Source: Pseudoxanthomonas sp. YR558 (lineage in GTDB: Bacteria; Pseudomonadota; Gammaproteobacteria; Xanthomonadales; Xanthomonadaceae). From it: a stretch of 64,000 nucleotides of DNA. Both the position numbers and the translations under genes were made by a program. Below the pieces are notes generated by a model that was not told where the DNA came from, did not search any database, and was given only the letters and a program-made list of their open reading frames with translations. How positions within the stretch are numbered: position 1 is the stretch's first letter; each line of letters opens with the position of its first letter. Where the stretch lies: the NCBI RefSeq assembly GCF_900116385.1, contig NZ_FPCI01000002.1, positions 1,116,001-1,180,000 of the forward strand, written 5' to 3'. Shown here one piece after another: positions 1 through 10,325 of the stretch.

Positions 1-201
1 CAGGCCGGCCACGTCACCCTTCACGTCGGCCATGAACACGGGCACGCCCATCCGCGAGAACCCTTCCGCGAGTGTCATCAGCGTGACCGTCTTGCCGGTG
101 CCGGTGGCGCCGGCCACCAGGCCGTGGCGGTTGCCGAACTTCGGCTGCAGGGTGACCGGAATGTCGTCGGTGACGCCCTTGCCCAGCAGGATCGGATCCA
201 T
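1..201 (-). CDS. HerA-like helicase/ATPase (DUF853, YjgR type), N-terminal fragment
   Basis: Only the first 67 codons lie in the window; the gene continues past the left edge. The protein begins MDPILLGKG and carries a textbook Walker A motif, GATGTGKT, at residues 31-38, followed by a FMADVKGD strand and turn. This opening (short beta-rich lead-in, then P-loop) is typical of the DUF853/YjgR branch of HerA-type hexameric ATPases, whose cellular role is poorly defined. The ATG at 201 is preceded by GAGG at a good distance. It is transcribed away from the lytic transglycosylase gene at 337. The family call rests on the P-loop context only, so a related HerA/FtsK-like ATPase is possible. Confidence 0.8.
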   Translation of the reverse strand, partial: MDPILLGKGVTDDIPVTLQPKFGNRHGLVAGATGTGKTVTLMTLAEGFSRMGVPVFMADVKGDVAGL

Positions 202-336
202 GTTCAACCTCGCGTGGTGATGGCCCGATTCTAGCGGCAGTACATGAGCGGTGGTGCAACATTCCATGACGTCCGACCTTGCCCGCGGCGCGCGGGCGGG
301 GCTACCCTCCCGACTCACACTCTGGATGCTTGCCTG

Positions 337-1917
337 ATGTCCTTCGCAGTTCCTGCTTGCCTGCGCTACTGGCCTGTCCTGGCCACCTTGTCCCTGTTGC
401 TGGTCTCGCCCGTCTCCCATGCCCAGCGCGTCTCCGCGCGCGACCGTGTCGCTGTCGACGCGTTGGAGCAGCGCATGGCCGCTGCCGAGAAGCGCTACCG
501 CGACGGGCTGGTGCTGGTGGCCAATAGCGATCCGCGCGGTGCGGGCGAGAGCGACGCGGCGCTGGAGGACATGGAGGACGTGCTGGACGCCTGCATCAAG
601 CAGCGCGGTTGCCAGGTGCACACGTTGCTAGCCAGCTACAAGCGGCTGTTGAAGGACAACGCCGACGGACAGACCGCCGACGCGGAAGACGAGGGCGACG
701 CCATCGACGCCCTCGACGACGGCACCGATCACGCGACGCCCGCCGGCGCCGCCGTGCAGGAGACGGCCCGCACGGCGGCCCTGCTCAATGACCAGCGCCA
801 CGCCTTCGACCGCATGGTCGAGTACAACCCCGCCATCCAGGCCGGTATCCGCCGCTGGCTGACCGACATGCGACCGGCGCTGATCGACAGCTACGAGAAC
901 TACCAGAACATGCGCGCCGAGCTGTATCCCGCGTGGGAGCGCAGCGGACTGCCGGAAGCCCTGCTATTCGGCATCATGGCCAAGGAATCCAACGGCAAGG
1001 TGCATTCGACCTCGCGCGCCGGCGCGGCGGGACCCATGCAGTTCATGTTCAACACCGGTGCGCGCTTCGGGCTCGGCCGGGATGCCAGCGGTTTCGATAC
1101 GCGTTACGACCCCTATGCCTCCGGACAGGCCAGCGCGGCGTACATCAACGAGCGCATGCGAGGCCTGAATAACAACATCGAGCTCGCGCTGGCCGCCTAC
1201 AACGGTGGCGAAGGTCGTGCCGCGCGCGTGTATCGCGAGAACAGCGGCCTCGGGTTCTGGGACGACGTGGTCTACAGCCAGTTTCCTGGCGAGACGCGCG
1301 ACTACGTGCCGATGGTGATCGCGGCGGCGTGGCTGTTCCTGCACCCGCGCCAATACGGCCTGGAATTCCCGAAGGTCAACGCCCAGCCGGCGCCACTGAA
1401 GCTGGCGCGCGATGCCTCGATCTACGAGCTGACCATCTGCCTGGGCAACGGCGGCACCCGCGAGGGTTACATGCGCACGCTGCGCAACCTCAATCCGCGT
1501 TACCAGCCGGAGACGTGGATTCCAGCCGGCACCACCCTGAAAGCGAGCGCGCGCATCGCAGGTCTCTATGCGCGCTACTGCATCAACGGTCCACGCGCCG
1601 AGCTGGCCCGCACGCTGGTCAATGCGGATCCCGCCGCCGCCATTCGTCGCACGCAGCTCACCGGCAACGTCGCCGTCGGCGACGTAATGCCAGTGGCCGG
1701 CGTGCCGACCACGGTGGCGACAGGCGAGCCGAAGCCCGCCGAACCCAAGGCCAAGCAGGCCCGCGAGTACCGCGTCGCCAAGGGCGACACGTTGGGGCGC
1801 ATCTCCAAGCGCTTCCAATGCGATCAGAAGAAGCTCGCACGCGCGAACAACCTGAAGGCACCGGCTTACGCCGTACGACCGGGCCAGGAGCTCACGCTGG
1901 AAAGCTGCAAGAAGTAA
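337..1917 (+). CDS. MltD-like membrane-associated lytic murein transglycosylase with LysM
   Basis: A 526-residue exported enzyme that should cleave the MurNAc-GlcNAc bond of peptidoglycan to give 1,6-anhydro ends. The start at 337 is chosen because it opens a clean signal peptide (residues 1-30, ending SHAQ); a longer reading from 244 adds 31 residues that do not look like protein. The GH23/SLT domain holds the catalytic glutamate in AKESNGK (E217), then GAAGPMQFM and AAYNGGEGR further on. A LysM-like segment follows the catalytic domain and a clear LysM ([16 protein letters not shown]) closes the protein, as in MltD. The YhhN-like gene starts 3 nt after its stop, so the two are probably cotranscribed. 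Confidence 0.93.
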   Translation: MSFAVPACLRYWPVLATLSLLLVSPVSHAQRVSARDRVAVDALEQRMAAAEKRYRDGLVLVANSDPRGAGESDAALEDMEDVLDACIKQRGCQVHTLLASYKRLLKDNADGQTADAEDEGDAIDALDDGTDHATPAGAAVQETARTAALLNDQRHAFDRMVEYNPAIQAGIRRWLTDMRPALIDSYENYQNMRAELYPAWERSGLPEALLFGIMAKESNGKVHSTSRAGAAGPMQFMFNTGARFGLGRDASGFDTRYDPYASGQASAAYINERMRGLNNNIELALAAYNGGEGRAARVYRENSGLGFWDDVVYSQFPGETRDYVPMVIAAAWLFLHPRQYGLEFPKVNAQPAPLKLARDASIYELTICLGNGGTREGYMRTLRNLNPRYQPETWIPAGTTLKASARIAGLYARYCINGPRAELARTLVNADPAAAIRRTQLTGNVAVGDVMPVAGVPTTVATGEPKPAEPKAKQAREYRVAKGDTLGRISKRFQCDQKKLARANNLKAPAYAVRPGQELTLESCKK

Positions 1918-1920
1918 CCG

Positions 1921-2703
1921 ATGGCGACGCCCACGGAAGGCAGTCGCATCGGCTGGACGCTCGCCATCGCCGCCAGCGCGGCGTTGGCGATCCTCGGCGC
2001 CGAGATCGAAGCGCTGCGCGGCCTGCACTACGTCTTCAAGCCGCTGACGACCCTGCTGATCCTGGCGATGGCGTGCCGGCTAGCGAGCGGGGCCGGGACG
2101 TACGCGCGCTGGATCGCGATCGGCCTGGTGCTGTCCACGGCGGGCGACATCTTCCTGATGCTGCCGTTCGACGGTTTCGTCTTCGGCCTGGGCAGTTTCC
2201 TGCTGGCCCACCTCGCGTATCTGTGGGCCTTGCGCCAGCGCGGCGGAGGGTGGCGTGTGCGCTGGCCCGTCGCCATCTACACCGTGGTCGCGTCGTGCGT
2301 GCTCGCGCAGCTGTGGCCCGGTTTGCCGAACGAGCTGAAGCTGCCCGTGGTCGTGTACGTCATTGCCTTGGCTGGCATGGCGGCACAGGCGGCGAGCGTG
2401 TGGCGCGAGGATCCTGACAGCAAGACGCGCATGGCGGCGATCGGCGGCGCGTTCTTCGTGGCGTCCGATGCCTTGCTGGCACTGGATCGCTTCAGCGCGC
2501 CGATTCCGCTGGCGAGTACGTTCGTGCTGGCGACCTACTGGATCGCGCAGTGGTGCATCGCGCGATCAGTGCGAGTGACCGGGGCTGGTGATCAGGCCAG
2601 CGACGCTAGTCGCTTACCCAGCCGCACCGGCGATTCGGCCTGCAACTCCGGTGCCAGCGTCGCCACGCCCGGCGGCAACAGCACGATCACCGTGGAGCCG
2701 TAG
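1921..2703 (+). CDS. YhhN/TMEM86 family (lysoplasmalogenase-like) membrane protein
   Basis: A 260-residue protein with about eight hydrophobic helices and the family signature region [11 protein letters not shown] near residues 73-83, matching the YhhN/TMEM86 family; some members hydrolyse the vinyl-ether bond of lysoplasmalogens, but the bacterial role is not settled. It starts 3 nt after the transglycosylase stop. The last roughly 38 residues, after the final helix, are a polar Ser/Gly/Thr-rich tail encoded on the complement of the psd 3' end. The usual family length is nearer 210-220, so this tail looks like a run-on after loss of an earlier stop. Family call is good; enzymatic activity is inference. 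Confidence 0.85.
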   Translation: MATPTEGSRIGWTLAIAASAALAILGAEIEALRGLHYVFKPLTTLLILAMACRLASGAGTYARWIAIGLVLSTAGDIFLMLPFDGFVFGLGSFLLAHLAYLWALRQRGGGWRVRWPVAIYTVVASCVLAQLWPGLPNELKLPVVVYVIALAGMAAQAASVWREDPDSKTRMAAIGGAFFVASDALLALDRFSAPIPLASTFVLATYWIAQWCIARSVRVTGAGDQASDASRLPSRTGDSACNSGASVATPGGNSTITVEP

Positions 2704-3434
2704 TTGAAGCGCGCCATCTCGGCGAAGCGCTCCAGCGTGATGCCCTTGCCGCGATAGTCCTTGCGGGTGATCGCGGTGCCGTAGGCGGGGATCTCCTCGC
2801 CGCTCCACACCGTTTCCACGCCCGAAACGAGCAGCGCGCCGACCATCACCGAGACCATCGGGCCGAAATCGGTATCGAAGTGGCAGACCAGGCGTTCGTT
2901 GCGGGCGAACAGGCGCGGCACGTTCGCCACCGCATCGGTGCCCACGCTGAAGAGTCGGCCCGGCACGTGCACGGTTTCCCGCAGCGTGCCGGTCCAGGGC
3001 ATGTGCACGCGGTGGTAATCGCGCGGTGACAGATAGACCGTGGCGAACAGGCCGTTGCGGAACGGTTCGGCCGCCGCGGCATCGCCCAGCAGTTCGGCCG
3101 CGGTGAACGACTGCCCCTTGGCCTGGAAGATGCGGCCGTCTTCGATCGGGCCGCACTGGCTGATGTGGCCATCGGCGGGCATCAGCAACGCGCGCGGATC
3201 GGGATCGGCGACGCGGGCGCCGGGCTTCAGGGCGCGGGTAAAGAAGGCATTGAAGCTCGGATACGAACGCGGATCGGGATTCGCGGCCTCGGACAGGTCG
3301 ACGTTGAACTTCTTCGTCACCGTATCGATCAGCCAGCGGCTGGTGCCCGGCGAGGTGGAGTACGCCAGCTTCCGCGCAAGCGACGACAGCAAGCGGTGCG
3401 GCAGGACGTAGGTCAGCGAGGTCAGCAGGCTCAT
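2592..3434 (-). CDS. psd: phosphatidylserine decarboxylase proenzyme
   Basis: A 280-residue pyruvoyl enzyme converting phosphatidylserine to phosphatidylethanolamine at the inner membrane. The self-cleavage motif is present as YGST (S247 becomes the pyruvoyl group); most relatives have LGST, so the first position differs but the essential G-S-T is intact. The conserved acidic/histidine region PADGH (D88, H90) and RDYHRVHMP (H141, H144) is present, in keeping with the Asp-His-Ser processing triad. Its ATG overlaps the stop of the SCO1-like gene (ATGA at 3431-3434), so translation is probably coupled. Its 3' end overlaps the convergent YhhN-like gene by 112 bp. Confidence 0.96.
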   Translation of the reverse strand: MSLLTSLTYVLPHRLLSSLARKLAYSTSPGTSRWLIDTVTKKFNVDLSEAANPDPRSYPSFNAFFTRALKPGARVADPDPRALLMPADGHISQCGPIEDGRIFQAKGQSFTAAELLGDAAAAEPFRNGLFATVYLSPRDYHRVHMPWTGTLRETVHVPGRLFSVGTDAVANVPRLFARNERLVCHFDTDFGPMVSVMVGALLVSGVETVWSGEEIPAYGTAITRKDYRGKGITLERFAEMARFNYGSTVIVLLPPGVATLAPELQAESPVRLGKRLASLA

Positions 3435-4084
3435 TTCGAGGACGCCTCGGTCAGTGCGCGCATGTCCGCGGCGATCGCCTTGGGGCGGAACGGCGGACGG
3501 ATCAGGCCGGCGAGCCGGCCCTGCGGGTCCAGCACGCCGATCGCGGAGGAGTGGTCCATGCTGTAGTCGTTCGGGTTCTGCTCGAAGCCATCGCCCGGGA
3601 CCTTCATGAAGACGAAGCCCAGCGATTTGGCGAAGTTCTCCAGCGTCGGAATATCCGCGGTCGCGGCCATCGTGTCGGGATGGAAGGCATGCGCGTACTC
3701 GCCGATGCGGGTGGGCGTGTCGCGTTCCGGGTCCACGGATACGAACAGCACGCGCGGGCGGGTGGAGTCGGGCAGGTCCTTCCACTGCGCCTGCGCCTGG
3801 GCGAGTTCGGCCAGCGTGGTGGGGCACACGTCGGGGCAGAAGGTGAAGCCCAGGAACACCAGCGTCCAGTGACCCTTGAGCTCACCGTCGGCCAGCTGGG
3901 TGCCGTCGGACTGGCGCAGCGAGAACGGCGGCAGCGGGCGCGGCTGCGGGAACAGGGTCACCGCCTCGGTGGCCGGCCACTGCGTCGCCGGGGTCACCGG
4001 GCCGAAGAATTTCTGCGCGGCCAGCAGGCCCAGGCCGGCGGCCAGCGCCAGGACGAGGATGAGGCCGATCTTCTTGTTGAACAT
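3431..4084 (-). CDS. SCO1/SenC family copper chaperone
   Basis: A 217-residue membrane-anchored thioredoxin-fold protein. The start at 4084 (MFNKKIG) gives an N-terminal helix at residues 7-23; a longer reading to 4135 adds an unlikely basic leader. The copper ligands are visible: C83 and C87 in [10 protein letters not shown] and H178 in YSMDHSS. SCO proteins deliver copper to, or reduce, the CuA site of cytochrome c oxidase in the periplasm. No oxidase genes lie in the window. It is the first gene of a two-gene unit with psd and is divergent from prmB. Confidence 0.94.
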   Translation of the reverse strand: MFNKKIGLILVLALAAGLGLLAAQKFFGPVTPATQWPATEAVTLFPQPRPLPPFSLRQSDGTQLADGELKGHWTLVFLGFTFCPDVCPTTLAELAQAQAQWKDLPDSTRPRVLFVSVDPERDTPTRIGEYAHAFHPDTMAATADIPTLENFAKSLGFVFMKVPGDGFEQNPNDYSMDHSSAIGVLDPQGRLAGLIRPPFRPKAIAADMRALTEASSK

Positions 4085-4175
4085 GCGCTGGGGATTCCCA
4101 CGAAACAGGGTGCGGCCCGTGGGCCGGGGCCGCATGGGCGCGGCGGCAAGGCGGCCATGATACCGGGGCAGCCCC

Positions 4176-4181
4176 TATAAT
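4176..4181 (+). promoter_or_regulatory. candidate -10 element (TATAAT) ahead of prmB
   Basis: A perfect TATAAT lies 41 nt upstream of the prmB ATG in the 137-bp divergent gap between the SCO1-like gene and prmB. No good -35 hexamer is seen 16-18 nt upstream, so this is only a partial promoter match. Confidence 0.4.
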
Positions 4182-4221
4182 CGGCGGCCTTCGCCGTTCC
4201 GGCGTCTTCACAAGCCTTGCC

Positions 4222-5151
4222 ATGACCGCCGACGTCGCCGCTGAACTGCACACCATCATCGATCTGATCCGCTACGGCGCCAGCCGTTTCAACGCCGCCG
4301 GCCTGACCTTCGGTCACAGCTACGACAACGCGCTGGATGAGGCGACGTTCCTGGTGCTGCACACCCTGCACCTGCCACCGGACCTGGGCCCGGCCTATGG
4401 CCAGGCGCGCGTCACCACGCCCGAGAAGGCGCAGGTGCTGACGCTGTTCGAGCGTCGCGTGAACGAGCGCGTGCCGGTCGCCTACCTGACCGGCGAGGCC
4501 TGGTTCGCGGGCCTGAGCTTCAAGAGCGATGCGCGCGCGCTGGTGCCGCGCTCGCCGATCGCCGAGCTGATCGAAGCCGGCTTCGAGCCCTGGCTGGGTG
4601 GACGCGAGGTCCATCGCGCGCTCGATCTGTGCACCGGCTCGGGCTGCATCGCCATTGCGATGGGGCACTACCACCCCGACTGGCAGGTCGATGGTGTCGA
4701 CATCAGCGACGACGCCCTCGCGCTGTCGGCGGAGAACAAGGCACGCCTGCACGCGGACAACGTCCACTTCGTGAAGTCGGACCTGTTCTCCGGGCTGACC
4801 GGTCGCCACTACGACCTGATCGTGACCAATCCGCCCTACGTCACCAACGACGAGACCGATGCGCTGCCGAAGGAGTATTCCTTCGAGCCCGAGCTCGGCC
4901 TGCGCGCCGGCGACGATGGCCTGGACCTGGTGCTGAAGATCCTTCGCGATGCGCCGCTGCACCTGAGCCAGGACGGGCTGCTGATCTGCGAAGTCGGCGA
5001 GTCCGAACACGCGCTGGTGAGGCTGCTGCCGGACGTCGAGTTCGCGTGGATCGAATTCAAGGTGGGCCAGATGGGCATCTTCGCGGTCGAATGCGCGGAA
5101 CTGATCCGCCACAACGCGCGCATCACCGCGCTCGCCGCCACGCGAAAATAA
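4222..5151 (+). CDS. prmB: ribosomal protein L3 N5-glutamine methyltransferase
   Basis: A 309-residue class I SAM-dependent methyltransferase of the HemK/PrmB family. The glutamine-binding motif NPPY is at residues 203-206, and the SAM site LDLCTGSGCIAIA lies upstream. The N-terminal helical domain (IIDLIRYGASRF) resembles PrmB, which modifies ribosomal protein L3, rather than PrmC, which modifies release factors; this distinction rests on the N-terminal helical region and on proximity to aroC, an arrangement also seen for prmB in E. coli. aroC follows 139 nt downstream. Confidence 0.93.
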   Translation: MTADVAAELHTIIDLIRYGASRFNAAGLTFGHSYDNALDEATFLVLHTLHLPPDLGPAYGQARVTTPEKAQVLTLFERRVNERVPVAYLTGEAWFAGLSFKSDARALVPRSPIAELIEAGFEPWLGGREVHRALDLCTGSGCIAIAMGHYHPDWQVDGVDISDDALALSAENKARLHADNVHFVKSDLFSGLTGRHYDLIVTNPPYVTNDETDALPKEYSFEPELGLRAGDDGLDLVLKILRDAPLHLSQDGLLICEVGESEHALVRLLPDVEFAWIEFKVGQMGIFAVECAELIRHNARITALAATRK

Positions 5152-5290
5152 GGCGCCGGAATCCCCTGCAGTGCCCGCAGCGGTTGCGCCTGCAACCGTC
5201 GCGAACGACGTTGGCGCACTGCACAATAGGGCGGCCGGTATGCGATGCTTGAAGACCCGGCACCGATAGTTCCCATCCGCGGAGCGGCGC

Positions 5291-6394
5291 TTGAGCAGCA
5301 ACAGTTTCGGAAAACTCCTGACGGTCACCACGTTCGGCGAATCGCACGGGCCGGCCATCGGCTGCGTGGTCGATGGGTGCCCGCCCGGGCTGGAGATCGC
5401 GCCGGAAGAATTCCGCCACGACCTGGAACGTCGCGCCACCGGCAAGTCGCGGCATACGTCCGCGCGCCGCGAGGCCGATGAGGTCGAGATTCTCAGCGGC
5501 GTCTACGAGGGGCGCACCACCGGCACGCCGATCGCGCTGCTGATCCGCAACACCGACCAGCGCAGCAAGGACTACGCCGACATCGCGCGGCAGTTCCGCC
5601 CCGGCCACGCCGACTACACCTACTGGCAGAAGTACGGCATCCGTGATCCGCGCGGCGGTGGACGCTCGTCCGCCCGCGAGACCACGATGCGCGTGGCCGC
5701 CGGCGTGATCGCCAAGAAGTGGCTGCAGCAGCGTTACGGCGTGAGCGTGCGGGGTTACCTGTCGCAACTCGGGCCGATCACCCCCGAGGGCTTCGACTGG
5801 AGCGCGGTGGAGGACAACCCGTTCTTCTGGCCGTGCGCTGCGCAGGTGCCGGCGCTGGAAACCTACATGGACGCGCTGCGCAAGTCGGGCGACTCCATCG
5901 GCGCGCGCGTCAATGTCGTCGCCGACGGCGTGCCCGCCGGCTGGGGCGAACCGATCTACGGCAAGCTCGATGGCGATCTTGCCGCCGCGTTGATGAGCAT
6001 CAATGCGGTGAAGGGCGTGGAGATCGGCGACGGTTTCGCGGCGGTTACCCAGAAGGGCACCGAGCATCGCGACCTGATGACGCCGGACGGGTTTTTGTCC
6101 AACCACGCGGGCGGCATCCTCGGTGGCATTTCCACCGGGCAGCAGGTCACCGCCTCTATCGTGCTGAAGCCGACGTCCAGCTTGCGCTTGCCGGGCGCCA
6201 CGGTGGACGTGGATGGCAACACCGTCGACGTCATCACCACGGGCCGCCACGACCCTTGCGTGGGTATCCGCGCCACGCCCATCGCCGAAGCGATGATGGC
6301 CTTGGTGCTGATGGACCAGGCCCTGCGCCACCGCGCGCAATGCGGCGACGTCGGCGATGTGCCGCCGCACGTGCCGGGCAGCGTCGATGGCTGA
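5291..6394 (+). CDS. aroC: chorismate synthase
   Basis: A 367-residue enzyme that performs the last shikimate-pathway step, EPSP to chorismate, using reduced FMN. The protein begins [19 protein letters not shown], the family's universal N-terminus, and the only codon that gives it is TTG at 5291, with GGAG about 6 nt upstream. Other signatures are [25 protein letters not shown] and GRHDPCVG. Chorismate feeds the trp genes farther along. The following dehydrogenase gene starts 8 nt before this stop. Confidence 0.97.
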   Translation: MSSNSFGKLLTVTTFGESHGPAIGCVVDGCPPGLEIAPEEFRHDLERRATGKSRHTSARREADEVEILSGVYEGRTTGTPIALLIRNTDQRSKDYADIARQFRPGHADYTYWQKYGIRDPRGGGRSSARETTMRVAAGVIAKKWLQQRYGVSVRGYLSQLGPITPEGFDWSAVEDNPFFWPCAAQVPALETYMDALRKSGDSIGARVNVVADGVPAGWGEPIYGKLDGDLAAALMSINAVKGVEIGDGFAAVTQKGTEHRDLMTPDGFLSNHAGGILGGISTGQQVTASIVLKPTSSLRLPGATVDVDGNTVDVITTGRHDPCVGIRATPIAEAMMALVLMDQALRHRAQCGDVGDVPPHVPGSVDG

Positions 6395-7421
6395 ATCGCG
6401 GCCGCGCGTCTGGGTGTCGCAACCGCTGTTCGACGATCTCGTCGGACGGCTGGCGACGCACTTCGACGTGCACGCGACCGAGGCCGTCACCGAACACAGC
6501 CCCCGGGCCATCGCCGACGCGTTGCGCGACAGCGCCGGCGCGCTGGTCACGCTGAACGAGAAGATCGGCGCGGCGCAGATCGCGAAAGCGTCGCATCTTC
6601 GTGCGATCGCCAACGTCGGGGTGGGTTACAACAACCTCGACGTCCCCGCGCTGACCGCGGCCGGCATCGTCGCCACCAACACGCCGGACGTACTCACCGA
6701 AACCACGGCTGATTTCGGCTTCGCACTGCTGATGGCGACCGCACGCCGGATCACCGAGGCCGAGCGCTGGCTGCGCGAAGGCCAGTGGCAGCAGTGGTCG
6801 TTCAGCACCCTGCTGGGCGCGGACCTGCACGGCAGCACGCTGGGCATCGTCGGCATGGGCCGGATCGGGCAGGGCATCGCCCGCCGCGCACGCGGCTTCG
6901 GCATGCGCGTGCTGTACCACAACCGTAGTCGCCTGCCGGACACGGTCGAACGCGAATGCGGCGCGAGCTACGCCGGCTTCGATGATCTCCTCGGTCACGC
7001 CGACCATGTGGTGTTGGTGCTGCCGTATTCGCCCCAGGTCCATCACCTGATCGATGCCGCGGCGCTGGCGAAGATGAAGCCGAGTGCGACGCTGGTGAAC
7101 ATCGCGCGCGGTGGCATCGTCGATGAACTCGCGCTGGCCGACGCGTTGGCGAACGGCCGTCTCGCTGCCGCCGGCCTGGACGTGTATGAAGGCGAGCCCG
7201 CCGTGCGTCCGGAACTGCTGGCGCTGCGCAACGTGGTGCTGACGCCGCACATCGCCAGCGCGAGCCTGGGTACCCGCCGCGCGATGGTGGCACTGGCCGT
7301 CGACAACCTGATCGCCGCGCTCGGCGAAGGCCCGCAGGCCGGACGTCCGCCGACACCGGTGAATCCGGAAGCGCTCACCACCACCGCCGTCATCACCACC
7401 GCCAAACGACAGGGAGCCTGA
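6387..7421 (+). CDS. D-isomer 2-hydroxyacid dehydrogenase (GhrB/glyoxylate reductase-like)
   Basis: A 344-residue NAD(P)-dependent oxidoreductase. The start at 6387 overlaps the aroC 3' end by 8 nt and gives the natural N-terminus; a reading from 6357 adds ten unlikely residues. The nucleotide-binding GMGRIG is at 156-161 within [15 protein letters not shown], and the catalytic trio is R241 (ARGG), E270 (YEGEP) and H288 (TPHIAS). Such enzymes reduce glyoxylate, hydroxypyruvate or 2-keto acids; the exact substrate cannot be read from sequence. PdxB/erythronate dehydrogenase is less likely because the long C-terminal domain is missing. Confidence 0.9.
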   Translation: MAESRPRVWVSQPLFDDLVGRLATHFDVHATEAVTEHSPRAIADALRDSAGALVTLNEKIGAAQIAKASHLRAIANVGVGYNNLDVPALTAAGIVATNTPDVLTETTADFGFALLMATARRITEAERWLREGQWQQWSFSTLLGADLHGSTLGIVGMGRIGQGIARRARGFGMRVLYHNRSRLPDTVERECGASYAGFDDLLGHADHVVLVLPYSPQVHHLIDAAALAKMKPSATLVNIARGGIVDELALADALANGRLAAAGLDVYEGEPAVRPELLALRNVVLTPHIASASLGTRRAMVALAVDNLIAALGEGPQAGRPPTPVNPEALTTTAVITTAKRQGA

Positions 7422-7496
7422 GGCACGCCCGCAGGTTCCCCGAACACAGCCTTCCTGTCCGCTGTCTTCACTCCCTCTTTGCGAAAACCATCTTCC

Positions 7497-8522
7497 ATGA
7501 GCAACCAGAACCGTAGCTTCACCGTCGCCGTCGTGGGTGCCACCGGCGCCGTCGGCGAGACCATGTTGTCCATCTTGGCCGAGCGCGACTTCCCGGTCGG
7601 CAAGCTCGTCCTGCTCGCCTCGGCGCGTTCCGCCGGCACGCAGGTCGAGTTCAAGGGCCAGAAGGTCGATGTGCTCGACCTCGACACGTTCGATCCCACC
7701 GGCGTGGACATCGCCCTGTTCTCCGCCGGTGGCGGTGTGTCCAAGGAATACGCGCCGAAGTTCGCCGCCGCCGGTGCGGTGGTGATCGACAACTCCTCGA
7801 CCTTCCGCTACGACGCCGACGTGCCGCTGGTGGTGTCGGAGGTCAACCCGCAGGCGGCGAAGAACCGCCCGCGCGGCATCATCGCCAATCCCAACTGCTC
7901 GACCATGCAGCTGATGCCGGTGCTGGCGCCGATCCATCGCAAGTACGGCATCGAGCGCATCAACGTAGCCACCTACCAGTCGGTGTCGGGCGCCGGCCGC
8001 TCGGGCCTCGAGGAACTCGGCCGGCAGACCGCCCAGCTGCTGGCGTTCCAGGAGATCGAGCCTAAGAAGTTCCAGGCGCAGATCGCCTTCAACCTGATCC
8101 CGCACATCGACGAGTTCCTGCCCAACGGCTACACCAAGGAAGAGATGAAGCTGGTCTGGGAGACGCGCAAGATCCTTGAGGACGACAACATCCAGGTGAA
8201 CCCCACCGCGGTGCGCGTACCGGTGTTCTACGGCCACTCCGAAGCCGTCAACATCGAGACGAAGGAGAAGATCACACCGGAGCAGGCGCGCGAGTTGCTG
8301 CGTGCTGCGCCGGGCGTGGAAGTGGTGGACGAGCACAAGGCGGGCGGCTATCCGACGCCGGTCACACACGCGTCCGGCCGCGACCCGGTGTTCGTCGGCC
8401 GCATCCGCGAGGACTTCTCGCATCCGCGCGGCCTCAACCTGTGGGTGGTCGCCGACAACATCCGCAAGGGCGCGGCCCTGAACGCCGTGCAATTGGCCGA
8501 ATTGGTGGCGAACGGCGGCTGA
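7497..8522 (+). CDS. asd: aspartate-semialdehyde dehydrogenase
   Basis: A 341-residue enzyme reducing aspartyl phosphate to aspartate semialdehyde, the branch point to lysine/diaminopimelate, threonine and methionine. It shows the N-terminal [10 protein letters not shown] dinucleotide loop and the active-site cysteine C134 in [16 protein letters not shown] follows. ATG at 7497 is used; an upstream in-frame start at 7479 would add six residues. fimV follows within 40 nt, an asd-fimV order also familiar from Pseudomonas and Xanthomonas. Confidence 0.96.
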   Translation: MSNQNRSFTVAVVGATGAVGETMLSILAERDFPVGKLVLLASARSAGTQVEFKGQKVDVLDLDTFDPTGVDIALFSAGGGVSKEYAPKFAAAGAVVIDNSSTFRYDADVPLVVSEVNPQAAKNRPRGIIANPNCSTMQLMPVLAPIHRKYGIERINVATYQSVSGAGRSGLEELGRQTAQLLAFQEIEPKKFQAQIAFNLIPHIDEFLPNGYTKEEMKLVWETRKILEDDNIQVNPTAVRVPVFYGHSEAVNIETKEKITPEQARELLRAAPGVEVVDEHKAGGYPTPVTHASGRDPVFVGRIREDFSHPRGLNLWVVADNIRKGAALNAVQLAELVANGG

Positions 8523-8561
8523 GCGGCTATAGTCGTGCCCGGGAAACATGGGGGAAGGGCC

Positions 8562-10310
8562 GTGAAACCGAAGCACAGACCTCGGACGGCAAGACTCCGC
8601 CTGGCCGGCATGATCGGGCTGGGGCTGGCATTGCTGAGCAATGTCGCCCTCGCGCTCGGCCTGGGGGAGATCAAGGTCAAATCGCAACCCGGCCAGCCGC
8701 TGCTGGCCGAGATTCCGATCATTTCCAGCGAGCCGGGCGAGCTGGAGCAACTGCGCGCGCGGCTGGCGTCGCCGACGACGTTCGAGCGCGTCGGCCTGCC
8801 GCGCCCGCAGGGGCTGGTCAACGAGCTGGACTTCAGTGTCGCGCTGGATGAAGCCGGACGCCCGGTCGTGCGCGTCACCAGCCGCACGCCGGTGGACGTG
8901 CCGGCCGTCAATTTCCTGATCGAGGTGGATTGGGGCCAGGGCCGTCTGGTGCGCGAGTACTCCGCGCTCGTCAGCACGCCGGGCACGCTGGCAGCGGCAG
9001 AACAGCCGGTGATCGATGCGCCGGTCGCCGCACCGGCGGACACCATCACGCGGCCCGTCGAGCCTGTCGTGGCTGCCACGCCAGAACCCGCGCCGGCCGA
9101 GCAGGTGCCGACACCCGCGCCGACGCGACCCGCGCCTTCGCCCGCGCCTGTCGTCGCGGCCACGCCGGCCCCGCAGGTCGCACCCGGCGATGCGCTGGCG
9201 CCCGTGCGCCGCGGCCAGTCGCTGTCGCAGGTCGCCGCGCCGGTGGCGCGCGCTCAGGGCTATACGCTGGACCAGGCGATGGTCGCGCTGCTGCGCGCCA
9301 ATCCCGAGGCCTTCATCAACGGCAACATCAACCTGCTGAAGCAGGGCGCGGTGTTGCGCGTGCCGGAATCGGCCGAAGCGCAGACGATCCTCGAGGACGA
9401 GGCGGCCGCACTGGTCCGCAGCCAGATCGCCGAGTGGCGACGTGCCCGCGCACCGATCCCGCAGCCCGCTGCGGTGGTCGAGCCGGCGCCAACCGCCGCA
9501 ACGCCGTCGGCACCGCGCACGGCGCCGGTCGCCGATGCGCGCCTGGAAATCGCACCCGCCGCCGCAGGCGCATCGGGTTCTGGAACGCAGTCCGGCGTCA
9601 GTGCCGGCGGTGAGGGCGAGATGTTGGCGAACGAACAATTGCAGCAATCGAAGGAAGACCTGGCCGCGCGCGACGCCGAAGTGCAGGAGCTGCGTACCCA
9701 GGTGGCCGAGTTGGAGAAACTGAAGACCCAGCAGGAACAGCTGCTGGCGATGAAGGACAGCGACCTGGCCGCCGCGCAGCAGCGCCTGGCGCAGGCATCG
9801 GGCAGCGACGGTGGCGTGCCGGTGTGGGCCTGGGCCGGATTCGGCCTGTTGCTGGTCGGTTCGCTGGCCTGGGGCTTCGCCCAGCGCCGCCGTCGCCTTG
9901 CACCGGTCGCACGCAGCACCGTACTCGGTGATGCGCCTTCTCCCAGCCGTGCCGCCGAACTGGCCGCCGTCATGCCGGCCCCCGCGGCCGAACCGGTGGC
10001 GACCGAGCCGACGCCCGTGCTGGAGCCGGTGATCGTGCCGGCCGCGGCGCCCGCCAAGCCGGTGCCGAAACCCGCGCCTGCACCGGCACCCGTGAAAGCA
10101 TCGGGCCCGACCTGGCACTCCGGCGGTTCGCCGGCCACAACCCAAGCGCCTGCTGCGGCACCCGCAGGCCGCGATCGTCTGGAACTGGCCGTCGCCTACC
10201 TCGATCTGGGGGACGTCGCCACGGCCCGCGACCTGCTGAACGAAGTCGCCGCGGGCGCCGATGCCGGTGCGCGCGACGAAGCGCTGCAGTTGCTGCGCGA
10301 GATCGGATGA
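8562..10310 (+). CDS. fimV: FimV-like peptidoglycan-binding/polar hub protein
   Basis: A 582-residue envelope protein. GTG at 8562 with GGGGAAGG just upstream gives a signal peptide ending near ALA, followed by the FimV N-terminal domain (LGLGEIKVKSQPGQPLLAEI). Then come a Pro/Ala-rich linker, a LysM-like region (RRGQSLSQVA...), a coiled coil around residues 360-415, one transmembrane helix at about 420-440 and a second Pro/Ala linker. The C-terminal domain ends RLELAVAYLDLGDVATARDLLNEV-type TPR helices. FimV family proteins organise type IV pili and polar signalling. It is shorter than the roughly 900-residue Pseudomonas FimV, mainly in the cytoplasmic part. Confidence 0.88.
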   Translation: MKPKHRPRTARLRLAGMIGLGLALLSNVALALGLGEIKVKSQPGQPLLAEIPIISSEPGELEQLRARLASPTTFERVGLPRPQGLVNELDFSVALDEAGRPVVRVTSRTPVDVPAVNFLIEVDWGQGRLVREYSALVSTPGTLAAAEQPVIDAPVAAPADTITRPVEPVVAATPEPAPAEQVPTPAPTRPAPSPAPVVAATPAPQVAPGDALAPVRRGQSLSQVAAPVARAQGYTLDQAMVALLRANPEAFINGNINLLKQGAVLRVPESAEAQTILEDEAAALVRSQIAEWRRARAPIPQPAAVVEPAPTAATPSAPRTAPVADARLEIAPAAAGASGSGTQSGVSAGGEGEMLANEQLQQSKEDLAARDAEVQELRTQVAELEKLKTQQEQLLAMKDSDLAAAQQRLAQASGSDGGVPVWAWAGFGLLLVGSLAWGFAQRRRRLAPVARSTVLGDAPSPSRAAELAAVMPAPAAEPVATEPTPVLEPVIVPAAAPAKPVPKPAPAPAPVKASGPTWHSGGSPATTQAPAAAPAGRDRLELAVAYLDLGDVATARDLLNEVAAGADAGARDEALQLLREIG

Positions 10311-10325
10311 CCGGGTGAAGCACTG

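Noticed and set aside
6234..10145. 1303-codon open frame on the minus strand opposite aroC, the dehydrogenase, asd and fimV
   Set aside because: It is Arg/Gly/His-rich without domain pattern and runs antisense to four genes with clear family motifs; long antisense frames are expected in high-GC DNA.
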